Counted from the stretch's first letter, positions 32,821-43,869 are shown. The stretch: DNA of 64,000 bases from Streptomyces dioscori (GCF_003024195.1 NZ_KZ679040.1:538221-602220), one strand, 5' to 3'. Program-made: numbers and translations. Notes: generated from the letters alone by a model not told the origin.

Positions 32821-32940
32821 AAGATTGCGCACTTCCCCGCGCCCCTAGACACCTAGGGGCGCGGGGAACTGCGCAAAGGGGGGCGAGGGGGCGCAGCCCC
32901 CATGCAGTGACGGGAAGGGTAGGGGCGGCGGGGGCGAGGA
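32821..32940. repeat. Inverted pair of dispersed elements plus a long accessory module
   Basis: Facing copies of the core form a palindrome at 32827-32874 (arms almost perfect). A 50-bp module including ATGCAGTGACGGGAAGGGT and GGGCGGCGGGGGCGAG follows; it recurs almost identically at 47703-47752. The rest of the 32757-33125 gap holds only C-rich sequence with two TTGTCGA copies at 33008 and 33041. Confidence 0.7.
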
Positions 32941-33125
32941 AAACCCCCGCCGGATCACACCCCCTTCGTGACCAGCGTCACGCCCCCACGGGTGTACGGC
33001 GCACCCTTTGTCGAAGGTGCACCAACCCCCGCCGACCCCCTTGTCGACCACTGACGGAGATCGACGCGACCCCCCTGGGATAGCGTCACGAACGACCCCC
33101 GTCCTCACCCCCCGCCGGAGCCCCG

Positions 33126-33707
33126 ATGACCACCGCCGTCGCCCAGACAACCCCGCGCCAGGTCCTCGCCGACCTCCTCCCCGCCTCCCGCGTCAGGGAC
33201 ATCGCACTCGTGGCCGGCGGCGCCGCACTCACCGGCCTCGCCGCCCAGCTCGCGGTCCCGGTCCCCGGCTCCCCGGTCCCGGTCACCGGCCAGACCTTCG
33301 CCGCGCTCCTCGTCGGCACGGCGCTCGGCGCGGGCCGCGGCCTCGCCTCGCTCGCCCTGTACGCGCTGCTCGGTCTCGCCGGTCTGCCGTGGTTCGCGGA
33401 GGGCTCCTCCGGCGCCACCGCCTCCTTCGGCTACATCCTCGGCATGCTGCTCGCCGCGACCGCCGTGGGCGCCCTGGCCCGCCGTGGCGCCGACCGCTCG
33501 GTGGTCCGGATGGCGGGCGCGATGCTGCTGGGTGAGGCGATCATCTACGCGATCGGTGTCCCGTACCTGGCCGTCGTCGCCGACCTGACGACCGCCCAGG
33601 CCGTGGCGGCGGGCCTGACCCCGTTCCTCATCGGTGACGCGCTCAAGGCCGCCCTGGCGATGGGCGTGCTCCCGGCCGTCTGGAAGCTCGTCAGGCGCGA
33701 GAGCTGA
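33126..33707 (+). CDS. bioY: Biotin transporter substrate-binding protein BioY
   Basis: A 193-residue membrane protein, the S component of an energy-coupling factor biotin importer, with about six helices. The BioY signature is clear: VPVPGSPVPVTGQTFAALLVG, then ALGAGRGLASLALYALLGLAGLPWF. No BioM/BioN genes adjoin, so it presumably shares an ATPase module encoded elsewhere or works alone. CGGAG lies about 6 nt before the ATG. Its last 17 bp overlap the convergent FAD oxidase gene. Confidence 0.92.
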   Translation: MTTAVAQTTPRQVLADLLPASRVRDIALVAGGAALTGLAAQLAVPVPGSPVPVTGQTFAALLVGTALGAGRGLASLALYALLGLAGLPWFAEGSSGATASFGYILGMLLAATAVGALARRGADRSVVRMAGAMLLGEAIIYAIGVPYLAVVADLTTAQAVAAGLTPFLIGDALKAALAMGVLPAVWKLVRRES

Positions 33708-35109
33708 CCGCCGCCACGCCGTAGTTCCTGCGGAAGAGGTTCGCCGGGTCGTACTGCGACTTCAGCCCGGCGAGCCTCTCGCGCGTCCGGGGGTCGTACA
33801 GCCCCCGCGCCCCAAGGGTGTCCGCCCCACCTGTCCCGCCCGCTCCGTACGCGAAGTTCAGCGCCCGCCCGATCGTCCACGGCTCCACCGTCGCGAGGGC
33901 CCGGTGCAGCAGTTCCCGGGCCGGGCCGTCGACGCCCCCGAGGACCCGTACGAGGAAGCGGCCCTCGCGATGGGGTACGGCGTTCGGCCGCGGCCGGGCC
34001 AGCGCGCCGCCCAGGTGGTTGACCTGGACGACGTACATCGAGGGCGCGTCCGGGCCGGTCAGGGCGAGGAGTTCACCCATGGCGTCCACGACGTGCACGG
34101 CGTCCATCGGGTCCACGGCGTCCGGGTCCAGCGTGCCGAGCACCGCGCTGTCCCCGTAGTACGCGTGCGGGAAGTCCGGGTCGGAGTGGATCGTGCTGCT
34201 CTCCGCGTACGGCATCTCGCGCAGCGAGTCGGCGAGCACCGGGCCGATCCCGCGCAGCGGGGCGACGAGCCGCTCGCCGTCGGCGGCGGTGCCGGTGTAC
34301 GCGACGCGCACGGAGACCACGTACCGCCCGCGCAGCTGCGGCGGCAGCGCGGGCACGTCCGGGTAGGGTACGGCCGCGAACGACGAGGTCAGCGCGTCCG
34401 GGACGGTCTCCGTCCAGCGTTCGTACGCACGCAGCGCGGCCACCGGGTCCACCGCGCGGCCGTCGAAGGCGAGCGCCCCGCCGTACAGCCGGGACACCGG
34501 TGCGAGGCCGATCTCCAGCTCCGTCACCACCCCGAGGTTCGCCCCGCCGCCGAGCAGCCCCCAGAAGAGCCCGCCGTCGTCGGAGGGTTCAGAGCTTTCG
34601 GCGGTCACGTGCCGGAGGCGTCCGTCCGCCGTGACGACGTCCAGGGAGCGGACGTGGTCGGCCGCGTACCCGAACTCCCTTGCCAGGAGGCCGAGTCCGC
34701 CGCCCAGCGTGTACGCGACGGCGCCGACGCCGGGCGCGGAGCCGTTCAGCGGCGCGAGGCCGTACGGTCCGGCCGCCTCGACCACCTGCCGCCAGGTGAC
34801 TCCCGCCTGCACCCGGACCGTGCGCGCCCGCGCGTCGACCGTCACCGCGTCCATCCGGCGTGTGGTGATCAGCACCCCGCCCTCGGCGTCGCCGGGCAGC
34901 CCGTGCCCGGTGGCCTGGACCCCCACAGGCAGCCCCTCCGCCGCCGCGTACGTCACCGCGGCGGCCACGTCCTCGGCGGACCGGGCGGCGAACACGGCGT
35001 CGGGCCGCTGGGCGAACCCGGTCTGGAAACCGCCCACTTCGTCCTCGTACCCGGGGTCACCGGGCACGAGGACGGTACGGCCGGGGCTGATGAAGTCCTG
35101 CAGACTCAC
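33691..35109 (-). CDS. FAD-linked oxidase with BBE domain
   Basis: A 472-residue PCMH-type flavoprotein of the berberine-bridge/oxidoreductase family. FAD-binding blocks are present: VGVQATGHG (the His that can carry covalent FAD), APGVGAVAYTLGGGLGLLAREFG, and GGGANLGVVTELEIGL. The C-terminal BBE motif is YDPANLFRRNYGV. The Cys that forms the second covalent link in bicovalent members is absent from the GGGLGLLAREFG segment. No signal peptide. Substrate unknown. It overlaps the end of bioY by 17 bp. Confidence 0.87.
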   Translation of the reverse strand: MSLQDFISPGRTVLVPGDPGYEDEVGGFQTGFAQRPDAVFAARSAEDVAAAVTYAAAEGLPVGVQATGHGLPGDAEGGVLITTRRMDAVTVDARARTVRVQAGVTWRQVVEAAGPYGLAPLNGSAPGVGAVAYTLGGGLGLLAREFGYAADHVRSLDVVTADGRLRHVTAESSEPSDDGGLFWGLLGGGANLGVVTELEIGLAPVSRLYGGALAFDGRAVDPVAALRAYERWTETVPDALTSSFAAVPYPDVPALPPQLRGRYVVSVRVAYTGTAADGERLVAPLRGIGPVLADSLREMPYAESSTIHSDPDFPHAYYGDSAVLGTLDPDAVDPMDAVHVVDAMGELLALTGPDAPSMYVVQVNHLGGALARPRPNAVPHREGRFLVRVLGGVDGPARELLHRALATVEPWTIGRALNFAYGAGGTGGADTLGARGLYDPRTRERLAGLKSQYDPANLFRRNYGVAAVSSRA

Positions 35110-35169
35110 GGGGACGTCCTTCGCGGTCGAAGCGCGCTCGAAAGCGCTGCCGGTTCGCTGACGGACGTC

Positions 35170-35205
35170 ATGCTGACGGCATTACCTGACACCCACCGTC
35201 AGCAT
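35170..35205. promoter_or_regulatory. 10-bp inverted repeat upstream of the FAD oxidase
   Basis: ATGCTGACGG (35170-35179) and CCGTCAGCAT (35196-35205) are perfect inverted arms around 16 nt. They lie 61 bp before the oxidase start, so they may be a paired operator; a third TGACGG lies at 35159-35164. Confidence 0.4.
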
Positions 35206-35207
35206 TT

Positions 35208-35277
35208 CCCGCGCCCCCGCGCCCCCGCGCCCCCGCGCCTCCGCGACCCCGCGACTGCGTCAGGCCTCGCGACTACG
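35208..35277. repeat. Short repeats between the oxidase promoter and the surface-protein stop
   Basis: CGCGCCCCC is repeated in tandem, then a degraded duplicate CGCGACTGCGTCAGGCC / CGCGACTACGTCAGGCC leads into the stop of the surface-protein gene. Confidence 0.7.
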
Positions 35278-36051
35278 TCAGGCCGCGCTCCGCCCGTCGC
35301 GCCGCTGTGTCCACCACAGGCCCGCCACTCCCGCGGAGATGAGCGCGGCGCCCGCCGCGCCGAGCGGCAGCATCTGCTCGGCCGGACCGGTCCTCGGCAG
35401 TTCCTGACCACCGGACTTGTCGCCCGACGTGTCGCCCGAGGAGCCACCGGCCTCGTCGCCACCCGGGGTGACGGGGCTGTTGTCGGTGCCGAGCAGCAGA
35501 GGCGTCGCGGGCGCGTTCGGCGAGGGGTTGTTGGCGCCGAACGGGACCGGGCCCTGCTGCCAGAACGTCTTCGTGCCGTCGGCGTCCTGGACGGGCAGGC
35601 AGATCTTGCCCTCCTTCTTCAGATCGAACGTCGCGTCCACGGCGTACGACTTCGACTTGCCGGCGGCCAGGCTGTCGATGGCGCAGGCGAAACCGCTGTT
35701 CGATCCCTCGGGGAGATCTTTCTCGGCGATTTCCGAACATCCCTTGACGCTCTTGACCGAGAGGCCGTCAAAACCGACCACGAGCAGTCGAACGGCACCG
35801 CTCTCCTTTGTCCCTCCATTCTTCACCGTGGCAGTGATCGCCGTCTCCTGCGAACCGTTGTCGACGCTGATCTTCTCGGGCAGCGAGGTCGTCAGCTTGA
35901 CACCCGCGGGCGCTTCGTCAACGGCCTTTCCCCCTTTGTCGCTCATCGGTCCCGGATCGTCCGCCCCGGCGGAGAAGGAAAAGATCATCACCGCCGAGAA
36001 AGATGCGGTGAGCAGCGATCCCGTGGCGATCGTCCTTCGACGAGAACTCAT
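35278..36051 (-). CDS. Cell-wall-anchored surface protein with LPxTG-type sorting signal
   Basis: A 257-residue exported protein. A signal peptide (about 1-29, ending FSAGA-DDP) is followed by an Ig-like beta domain with two Cys (KGCSEI, FACAID) and one in KICLPV, then a Gly/Ser/Asp linker. The C-terminus is a classic sorting signal: LPRTG, a hydrophobic stretch (LPLGAAGAALISAGVAGLWW) and the basic tail TQRRDGR. A sortase should attach it to peptidoglycan; no sortase gene is in the window. The ATG at 36051 has AAGGGGG 6 nt upstream. It is divergent from the Ser/Thr kinase. Confidence 0.85.
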   Translation of the reverse strand: MSSRRRTIATGSLLTASFSAVMIFSFSAGADDPGPMSDKGGKAVDEAPAGVKLTTSLPEKISVDNGSQETAITATVKNGGTKESGAVRLLVVGFDGLSVKSVKGCSEIAEKDLPEGSNSGFACAIDSLAAGKSKSYAVDATFDLKKEGKICLPVQDADGTKTFWQQGPVPFGANNPSPNAPATPLLLGTDNSPVTPGGDEAGGSSGDTSGDKSGGQELPRTGPAEQMLPLGAAGAALISAGVAGLWWTQRRDGRSAA

Positions 36052-36207
36052 GTTCGTCCCCCTTGTAACCCCGTGACTGCGCCTGAATTCGCAGTACTTG
36101 AAGAGGTACCACAAGATTTCTCCGCACTATGCTGGTGCGGCACAAAGTTGTGGCCATTGTGCTTCTTTGCGGTTCTTCTGTGGCAGGTGTTGAAGGGGGG
36201 AACGGGG

Positions 36208-38325
<2,118 letters not shown>

Positions 38326-38348
38326 CAGCACCCCGGCGCATCCCGCAC

Positions 38349-38388
38349 ACGACGAAGCCTCCGCGGCGGGGGACCACGGAGGCGTCGT
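38349..38388. terminator. Bidirectional terminator hairpin
   Basis: ACGACG-AA-GCCTCCG pairs with CGGAGGC-GTCGT between the convergent kinase and permease genes. Confidence 0.6.
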
Positions 38389-38423
38389 ACGAGACAGCGG
38401 TTGTCGCGCGAGCAGGGCAGCCG

Positions 38424-39896
38424 CTAGACCTGCCCGGCGTCGGACGACTCCCGCGAGCGGGAGTCCTTCCCGCGCCGCAGCTTCTCCATCACCAGCGAGA
38501 TGCCCACGACCACGGCGGCCACCAGCAGGGACAGCAGGACGGTCTGGCGGCCGTCGTGCTCGGTGTCGGTGAGCATGTAGCCGAGGACGAAGACGATCAG
38601 CGCGATCGTCGCCCACGTCAGATACGGGTACAGCCACATCCGTACGACCAGCTTCTCCGGCGTCTCGCGCTCGATGATCTTCCGCATGCGCAGCTGCGAG
38701 AGGCAGATGACGAGCCAGACGAACAGGGCGACCGCGCCGGAGGAGTTGACGAGGAAGAGGAAGACCGAGTCGGGGAACTCGTAGTTGAAGAACACGGCGA
38801 CGAAGCCGAAGGCGACCGAAGCGAGGATCGCCGGCATCGGGACGCCACGGGCCGTGGTGCGGGCGAAGGCCTTGGGCGCGTCACCGCGCCGGCCGAGCGA
38901 GAACGCCATGCGGGAGGCCGTGTAGAGGCCGGAGTTGAGACAGGACAGGACGGACGTCAGCACGATGAACTTCATGATCTCGCCGGCGTTGGCGATACCG
39001 AGGGAGTTCAGGGCGGCGACGTACGAACCGTCCTTCTGGATGGACTCGGAGTCCCACGGCAGCAGCGTGACGACGACGAAGATCGAGCCGAGGTAGAAGA
39101 CGCCGATCCGCCAGATGACGCTGTTGGTGGACTTGGTGACGGCGCGCTGCGGGTTCTCGGACTCGCCGGCCGCGAGGGTGGCGATCTCGCTGCCCATGAA
39201 GGAGAAGACGACGAGCAGGATGCCGGTGAGGATCGAGCCGGGTCCGTGCGGCAGGAAGCCGCCGTGCTCCGTGAGGTTCCCGAGCCCGGCGCTGTCGGTG
39301 TCGGCACCCGGCAGTACGCCGAAGACCGCGAGTCCGCCGATGACGATGAAGGCGCCGATGGCGACGACCTTGATCCCGGCGAACCAGAACTCGAACTCGC
39401 CGTACGAGCCGACGGAGCCGAGGTTCGTCGCGGTCAGCACGAGCATGACGATGAGCGCCCAGCCCCACTGCGGTACGGCCGGGACCCAGCTCTCCAGGAT
39501 CACCGCGCCCGCGGTGGCCTCGATCGCGAGCACGACGACCCAGAAGAACCAGTAGAGCCAGCCGATCGAGAAGCCCGCCCAGCGGCCGAGCGCCCGGTCG
39601 GCGTGCGCGGAGAACGAGCCCGAGGTCGGATTCGCGGCGGACATCTCGCCGAGCATCCGCATCACGAGGACGACCATGGTCCCGACGAGGGCGTACGAGA
39701 GCAGGATGCCGGGGCCCGCGGTGGCGATACCGGAGCTGGAACCGACGAAGAGGCCGGCGCCGATGACCCCGCCGATCGCGATCATCGACAGATGCCGGTT
39801 CTTGAGCCCGGCCTGGAGTCCGCCGTCGGGTTCTGCGGGGCCTCCTGGACCCTCGGGGCCGTTACCGGCCTTAGACAGAGTCGGCTGCGAGGTCAT
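38424..39896 (-). CDS. APC-family amino acid permease, copy 2
   Basis: A 490-residue membrane transporter with about 12 helices and the same signature as the protein at 24361-25776 (LKNRHLSMIAIGGVIGAGLFVG), plus GEFEFWFAGIKV and AAGESENP. It belongs to the GabP/AnsP/CycA branch of amino acid-proton symporters; the substrate is open. The N-terminal 35 residues are Gly/Pro-rich. The ATG at 39896 has AAAGGAA 8 nt upstream. A longer frame upstream is not supported. It is divergent from rpiB. Confidence 0.88.
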   Translation of the reverse strand: MTSQPTLSKAGNGPEGPGGPAEPDGGLQAGLKNRHLSMIAIGGVIGAGLFVGSSSGIATAGPGILLSYALVGTMVVLVMRMLGEMSAANPTSGSFSAHADRALGRWAGFSIGWLYWFFWVVVLAIEATAGAVILESWVPAVPQWGWALIVMLVLTATNLGSVGSYGEFEFWFAGIKVVAIGAFIVIGGLAVFGVLPGADTDSAGLGNLTEHGGFLPHGPGSILTGILLVVFSFMGSEIATLAAGESENPQRAVTKSTNSVIWRIGVFYLGSIFVVVTLLPWDSESIQKDGSYVAALNSLGIANAGEIMKFIVLTSVLSCLNSGLYTASRMAFSLGRRGDAPKAFARTTARGVPMPAILASVAFGFVAVFFNYEFPDSVFLFLVNSSGAVALFVWLVICLSQLRMRKIIERETPEKLVVRMWLYPYLTWATIALIVFVLGYMLTDTEHDGRQTVLLSLLVAAVVVGISLVMEKLRRGKDSRSRESSDAGQV

Positions 39897-40015
39897 GGGG
39901 GGAATTCCTTTGCGCCGGGGACTGTGGGGAGTCTGGGGAGTGAGGGGGTGGGGCTCGGCGAGCCGGTCCAGTGAATCCCAGGTGAATAGATTCGTGAACC
40001 TTTGAATCCAGATCG

Positions 40016-40045
40016 TTACTTGAGGTTTCTCTGAGGTTCTATAGT
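40016..40045 (+). promoter_or_regulatory. Predicted housekeeping-type promoter before rpiB
   Basis: TTACTT and TATAGT are 18 nt apart in an AT-rich pocket 92 nt before the rpiB start. A second -10-like CACACT lies exactly 6 nt before the ATG, so a leaderless rpiB message is also possible. Confidence 0.4.
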
Positions 40046-40136
40046 GTTGCCCGCGCTTTTCCGACACTCGCCCCGGAGCGTTTCCTGCGCCTGCCCCGAC
40101 GGGGCCGATATGAAACAGCCGTGTCACACTCGGACC

Positions 40137-40622
40137 ATGCGCGTGTACCTCGGCTCCGACCATGCCGGTTTCGAACTCAAGAACCACCTCGTCGAGTGGC
40201 TCAAGTCCGCCGGGCACGAGCCCGTCGACTGCGGGCCCCTCATCTATGACGCCCAGGACGACTACCCGCCGTTCTGCCTGCGTGCCGCCGAGCGTGCCGC
40301 GGCCGACCCCGAGGGTCTGGGCATCGTGATCGGCGGGTCCGGGAACGGTGAGCAGATCGCCGCGAACAAGGTCGCGGGGGTGCGGGCGGCTCTCGCGTGG
40401 AGCGCCGAGACCGCGGCGCTCGGGCGGCAGCACAACGACGCCAACGTCGTCGCCGTCGGGGCGCGGATGCACTCCGAGGAGGAGGCGACGAAGTTCGTCG
40501 AGACCTTCCTGAACACGCCGTTCTCGGGCGATGAGCGGCACATCCGCCGGATCGACATGCTGTCGGCGTACGAGTCGACCGGGGACCTCCCCGCGATCCC
40601 GGCCCACCACCCGCAGGGCTAG
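40137..40622 (+). CDS. rpiB: RpiB/LacA/LacB-family sugar-phosphate isomerase
   Basis: A 161-residue enzyme expected to interconvert ribose 5-phosphate and ribulose 5-phosphate in the pentose phosphate pathway. It starts MRVYLGSDHAGFELK and carries the phosphate-binding GGSGNGEQIAANK and the HNDANVVAVGARM block of the family. In the nucleophile position it has VIGGSGNGE, lacking the Cys of the E. coli type (GTGIGM), as in the actinobacterial branch that uses an acid. No clear Shine-Dalgarno sequence is present at ATG 40137. Confidence 0.9.
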   Translation: MRVYLGSDHAGFELKNHLVEWLKSAGHEPVDCGPLIYDAQDDYPPFCLRAAERAAADPEGLGIVIGGSGNGEQIAANKVAGVRAALAWSAETAALGRQHNDANVVAVGARMHSEEEATKFVETFLNTPFSGDERHIRRIDMLSAYESTGDLPAIPAHHPQG

Positions 40623-40627
40623 GCCCC

Positions 40628-40821
40628 GCCCGTCACCGCATGGGGGCTGCGCCCCCTCGCCCCCTTTGCGCAGTTCCCCGCGCCCCTAGGTACCTAGGGG
40701 CGCGGGGAACTGCGCGATCAGCCCCCACCGAACCCGCAGGTATCTGGGGGCGCGGGGAACTGCGCGACAGGCCCCCACCGAACCCGCAGACGAACGCAGG
40801 GGGCTTGGGGGCGCAGCCCCC
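40628..40821. repeat. Dispersed-element cluster with a perfect 48-bp palindrome
   Basis: Two facing cores with CCTAGGTACCTAGG at the centre make a perfect palindrome at 40668-40715. A third direct copy follows at about 40746, and GGGGGCGCAGCCCCC closes the array. The accessory ATGC-GTGACGGG module is present in inverted form at the left edge. Confidence 0.8.
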
Positions 40822-40847
40822 AGTTTCGGAACCCGTTAGGAGGACCC

Positions 40848-41657
40848 GTGCCGGAGGGGCACACCATCCACCGGCTGGCCGAGGACTACCTCGGCGGATT
40901 CGGCGGCCGCAAGACCCACGTGACCAGCCCCCAGGGCAAGTTCACGGACGCCGCAGCCCTCCTGGACGGCACGGCCCTCACCACGGCCGAGGCTCACGGA
41001 AAGCACCTCTTCCTCCGCTTCGAGACGGACGACTGGATCCACATCCACCTCGGCCTCTTCGGCAAGGTGAACTTCGGCGGAGCCCCCGCGCTCCCGCCCA
41101 CCGACACGGTCCGTCTGAGGCTCCGGAACGACACCGCGTACGTGGACCTCCGCGGCCCCACCACCTGCACGCTCATCACGGACACGGAGAAGCAGGCGGT
41201 GCACGACCGCCTGGGCCCCGACCCGCTGCGTGAGGACGCCGAGCCGGAACGGGCGTACGAGCGTGTCTCCCGCAGCCGTACGACGATCGCCGCCCTGCTC
41301 ATGGACCAGAAGGTCATCGCGGGCGTCGGGAACGTCTACCGCGCGGAGGTCCTCTTCCGGCACGGCATCGACCCGTACCGGCCGGGCCGGGACATCACGC
41401 GCGCGGAGTGGGACGCGATGTGGGCGGACCTGGTGGCGCTGATGCGCGAGGGGGTCCGCAACAACCGGATCGACACCGTCCGGCCGGAGCACGAGCCGGA
41501 GGCGATGGGCCGCCCGCCGCGCAAGGACGATCACGGCGGCGAGGTCTACGTCTACCGCAGGGCGACCATGCCCTGCCTCATCTGTGGCGGCGAGATCCGC
41601 ACCGCCGGTCTCGCCGCCCGCAACCTCTTCTGGTGCCCGGTCTGTCAGAAGAGCTGA
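40848..41657 (+). CDS. Fpg/Nei-family DNA glycosylase-AP lyase
   Basis: A 269-residue DNA repair enzyme that removes damaged bases. Removal of the initiator Met exposes the catalytic Pro followed by Glu (PEGHTIHR). The helix-two-turn-helix segment MDQKVIAGVGNVYRAEVLF and a C-terminal zinc finger (CLICGG ... FWCPVCQKS) are intact. The PEGHTIHR start resembles the actinobacterial Nei2-type enzymes rather than MutM (PELPEVE). The GTG at 40848 has TTAGGAGG 7 nt upstream. Confidence 0.92.
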   Translation: MPEGHTIHRLAEDYLGGFGGRKTHVTSPQGKFTDAAALLDGTALTTAEAHGKHLFLRFETDDWIHIHLGLFGKVNFGGAPALPPTDTVRLRLRNDTAYVDLRGPTTCTLITDTEKQAVHDRLGPDPLREDAEPERAYERVSRSRTTIAALLMDQKVIAGVGNVYRAEVLFRHGIDPYRPGRDITRAEWDAMWADLVALMREGVRNNRIDTVRPEHEPEAMGRPPRKDDHGGEVYVYRRATMPCLICGGEIRTAGLAARNLFWCPVCQKS

Positions 41658-41686
41658 AGAACTGACAGACCGGGCACCGGGTCAGC

Positions 41687-42886
41687 TCAGCCGAACGGGT
41701 CGAGCGAGATGGTCGCGTCCTTCGGGTCGCCGTCGTGCACCAGCGACTCGTGGTTGCCGACGTCGTCGAACGCGAAGGCGTACGCCTGCCCGTTCTGCAT
41801 CTGGTCGTGCACCAGCCGGGCGTAGTGGTTGCTGACGCCGTCCTGGTAGAAGCCGGACGCGTCGGCGTCGGGCTGCTCGGAGTTGGTGAGCAGCGTCGAG
41901 CGGTTGTACGCGGCGCACAGGGTCCGTGAAATGGGGCCGCGCACCTGGTCGTTGGGGGCGTCCAGCTTGTTGTAGCAGCCGAACACGGAGTCGGAGTCGG
42001 GCTTCTGGAAGGACGTCACGACGGCGCCCGTGCCGTCGGTGAAGTCCATGGTGTCGCCGTTGACCTTGCCGAAGTACTTCGTGTCGGGCCGGTCCTTGAA
42101 CGGCGTCACCGTGAGCGTGTCGCCGGCGTACTTCGTCCAGACCCGGTCGATGTAGTCGTCCAGGACGCCGGCCGGGATGGCGCCCGAGCCGATGGCGTGG
42201 CCGGGGGCGAGCACCCGCAGCGGGGTGCCGTCACCGCGGGTCTCGACCAGTTTCTCCCAGCCGCCGCCCTGTTCCTTGAGCCCGTTCACGACGGCCTGGT
42301 AGCCGCCCGCCTTGAGCTTGCCGGTCTCCTTGGTGGAGCCGTCACCGGCGGTGAGGCCCACCGAGTAGGGCGCGGAGAACATGTCGACCTGGGTGGAGTT
42401 GAGCCACAGACCGGAGTCGTTGAGCGTGTACTCGGTCCAGTTGAACAGGATGTCGTGGTTGGGGTCGGAGGCGTTCTGCACGGCGGGCTGCACGAGTCCG
42501 CCGTCGGCGAGCCGGAAGTCCAGCTTCTCGCCGTACGAGAAGTAGACCCGGCCGGAGAACTTCGGGAGCTGGACGGTCTTGGACGCGCCGTCGGCGGGGC
42601 CGGCGAACGAGGCGTCCGGCGCCGGGACGGGCGGGGCGCCGCCGGCCGGCCAGGCGTGGAAGACGCCGGACTCGTCGGCGTACCCCTGCTTGCCCGAGGC
42701 GAGTTCGGTGCCGATGACGTACACGTACACCTGCTCGCCGCTGCCCGAGGTGTTCTTCAGGGTGAGCGGGATGGTGTCCGGGACGGCCGAGGCGCGGTCG
42801 GCGGGGCCTACGACGACGGCGACGGCGCCGAGCGCGGCCGCGACGGCCAGGGAAGCCGTCAGCTTGCGGGGGGAGAACAGGTGCAT
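41687..42886 (-). CDS. Secreted GH64 endo-1,3-beta-glucanase
   Basis: A 399-residue exported enzyme with a signal peptide ending near ASA-VPD (about residue 34). IPLTLKNTSGSGEQVYVYVIG and VYFSYGEKLDFRLADGG, followed by LFNWTEYTLNDSGLWLNSTQVDMFS, match the GH64 laminaripentaose-producing glucanases, which have a thaumatin-like part. It should cut beta-1,3-glucan of fungal walls. No carbohydrate-binding module is attached. The ATG at 42886 has GAGGACC upstream. It is the last of three secreted wall-degrading enzymes on this strand. Confidence 0.88.
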   Translation of the reverse strand: MHLFSPRKLTASLAVAAALGAVAVVVGPADRASAVPDTIPLTLKNTSGSGEQVYVYVIGTELASGKQGYADESGVFHAWPAGGAPPVPAPDASFAGPADGASKTVQLPKFSGRVYFSYGEKLDFRLADGGLVQPAVQNASDPNHDILFNWTEYTLNDSGLWLNSTQVDMFSAPYSVGLTAGDGSTKETGKLKAGGYQAVVNGLKEQGGGWEKLVETRGDGTPLRVLAPGHAIGSGAIPAGVLDDYIDRVWTKYAGDTLTVTPFKDRPDTKYFGKVNGDTMDFTDGTGAVVTSFQKPDSDSVFGCYNKLDAPNDQVRGPISRTLCAAYNRSTLLTNSEQPDADASGFYQDGVSNHYARLVHDQMQNGQAYAFAFDDVGNHESLVHDGDPKDATISLDPFG

Positions 42887-42989
42887 GAGGTCCTCGTCGG
42901 TGGGGGATTGACACAGGTTCTGAGGGCGGGCGGGCGCCGCTCGGTCCGGGTGGGGCCGGAGCCGAGCGGCGGTGTGCTCGGGCCCGGGA

Positions 42990-43724
42990 TCAGCAGCTGA
43001 GGTTGCCGCCGGGCTCGACACCGAGCAGCTGGGTGAAGCGCTGGTAGTTGTCGATACGGCTCTGGACCTGGCCCGGGTTGCCCCCGTTGCACTCCAGGCT
43101 GCCGTTGATGGAGCGGATGGTCTCGCCGAACCCGGCGCTGTTGACCATGGCGTCGTGCGGCGTCATCGTGCCCGGACCGGTCTGCGTGTTCCAGTACCAG
43201 AGGCCGGTCTTCCAGGCGACGGCCGCGTCGTTCTGCACGAGGTCGGGGTTGTTGAGCAGGTCGATGCCGAGCGCGTCGCCCGCGGCCTTGTAGTTGAAGT
43301 TCCAGCTGAGCTGGACGGGCCCGCGGCCGTAGTACTTGTCGTTGCCGGCCGGGCAGCCGTAGGGCTGGCTCGTGTCGCAGTAGTGCGGGTAGTTGGCGGT
43401 GTTCTGCTCCACCACGTACTGCAGGCCGCCGGTCTCGTGGCTGACGTTGGCGAGGAAGGCCGCGGCCTCCTGCTTCTTGACCGTGTCGCTGCCCGTGTTG
43501 CTGAAGCCGGGGTAGGCGTCGAGCGCGGCGGTCAGACCGCTGTACGTGTAGAACGAGTTCCGGCCCGGGAACATGTCGTTGAACTGGGCCTCGCTGACGA
43601 CGAACGCGGCGGCGGAGGTGTCCGCGCCGGCCTTCTGGGCGGAGGCCGTCGGGGCGAGCGTGAGCGTGCAGAGGGTGGCGGCCACGCCGGTGGCGGTCAG
43701 CAGTCCGAGTATGCGTCGGTGCAC
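42990..43724 (-). CDS. Secreted GH19 chitinase
   Basis: A 244-residue exported chitinase consisting of a signal peptide (to about residue 30) and a GH19 catalytic domain. VVSEAQFNDMFPGRNSFYTY opens the domain; the catalytic Glu are in SHETGG (Glu97) and VVEQN (Glu106); YYGRGPVQLSWNFNY and NGSLECNGG are further family blocks. No chitin-binding domain is fused. The GTG at 43724 has GGAG 8 nt upstream. Between LPMO and glucanase genes it forms a fungal-wall-degrading cluster. Confidence 0.92.
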   Translation of the reverse strand: MHRRILGLLTATGVAATLCTLTLAPTASAQKAGADTSAAAFVVSEAQFNDMFPGRNSFYTYSGLTAALDAYPGFSNTGSDTVKKQEAAAFLANVSHETGGLQYVVEQNTANYPHYCDTSQPYGCPAGNDKYYGRGPVQLSWNFNYKAAGDALGIDLLNNPDLVQNDAAVAWKTGLWYWNTQTGPGTMTPHDAMVNSAGFGETIRSINGSLECNGGNPGQVQSRIDNYQRFTQLLGVEPGGNLSC

Positions 43725-43869
43725 GGTGTCGACTCCTGGGGATGGGGTGTGGGGGGACGGCGCGCAGGGGGCGGGCGGAAGAAGGTGGGGGACTTCCGCC
43801 AGGCGTGTGCGCCGGGTGAGGCGGTGCGTGCGCGGGGTGGGGTGGTGCGGGCTCCGGGCGGGGCGGTGC

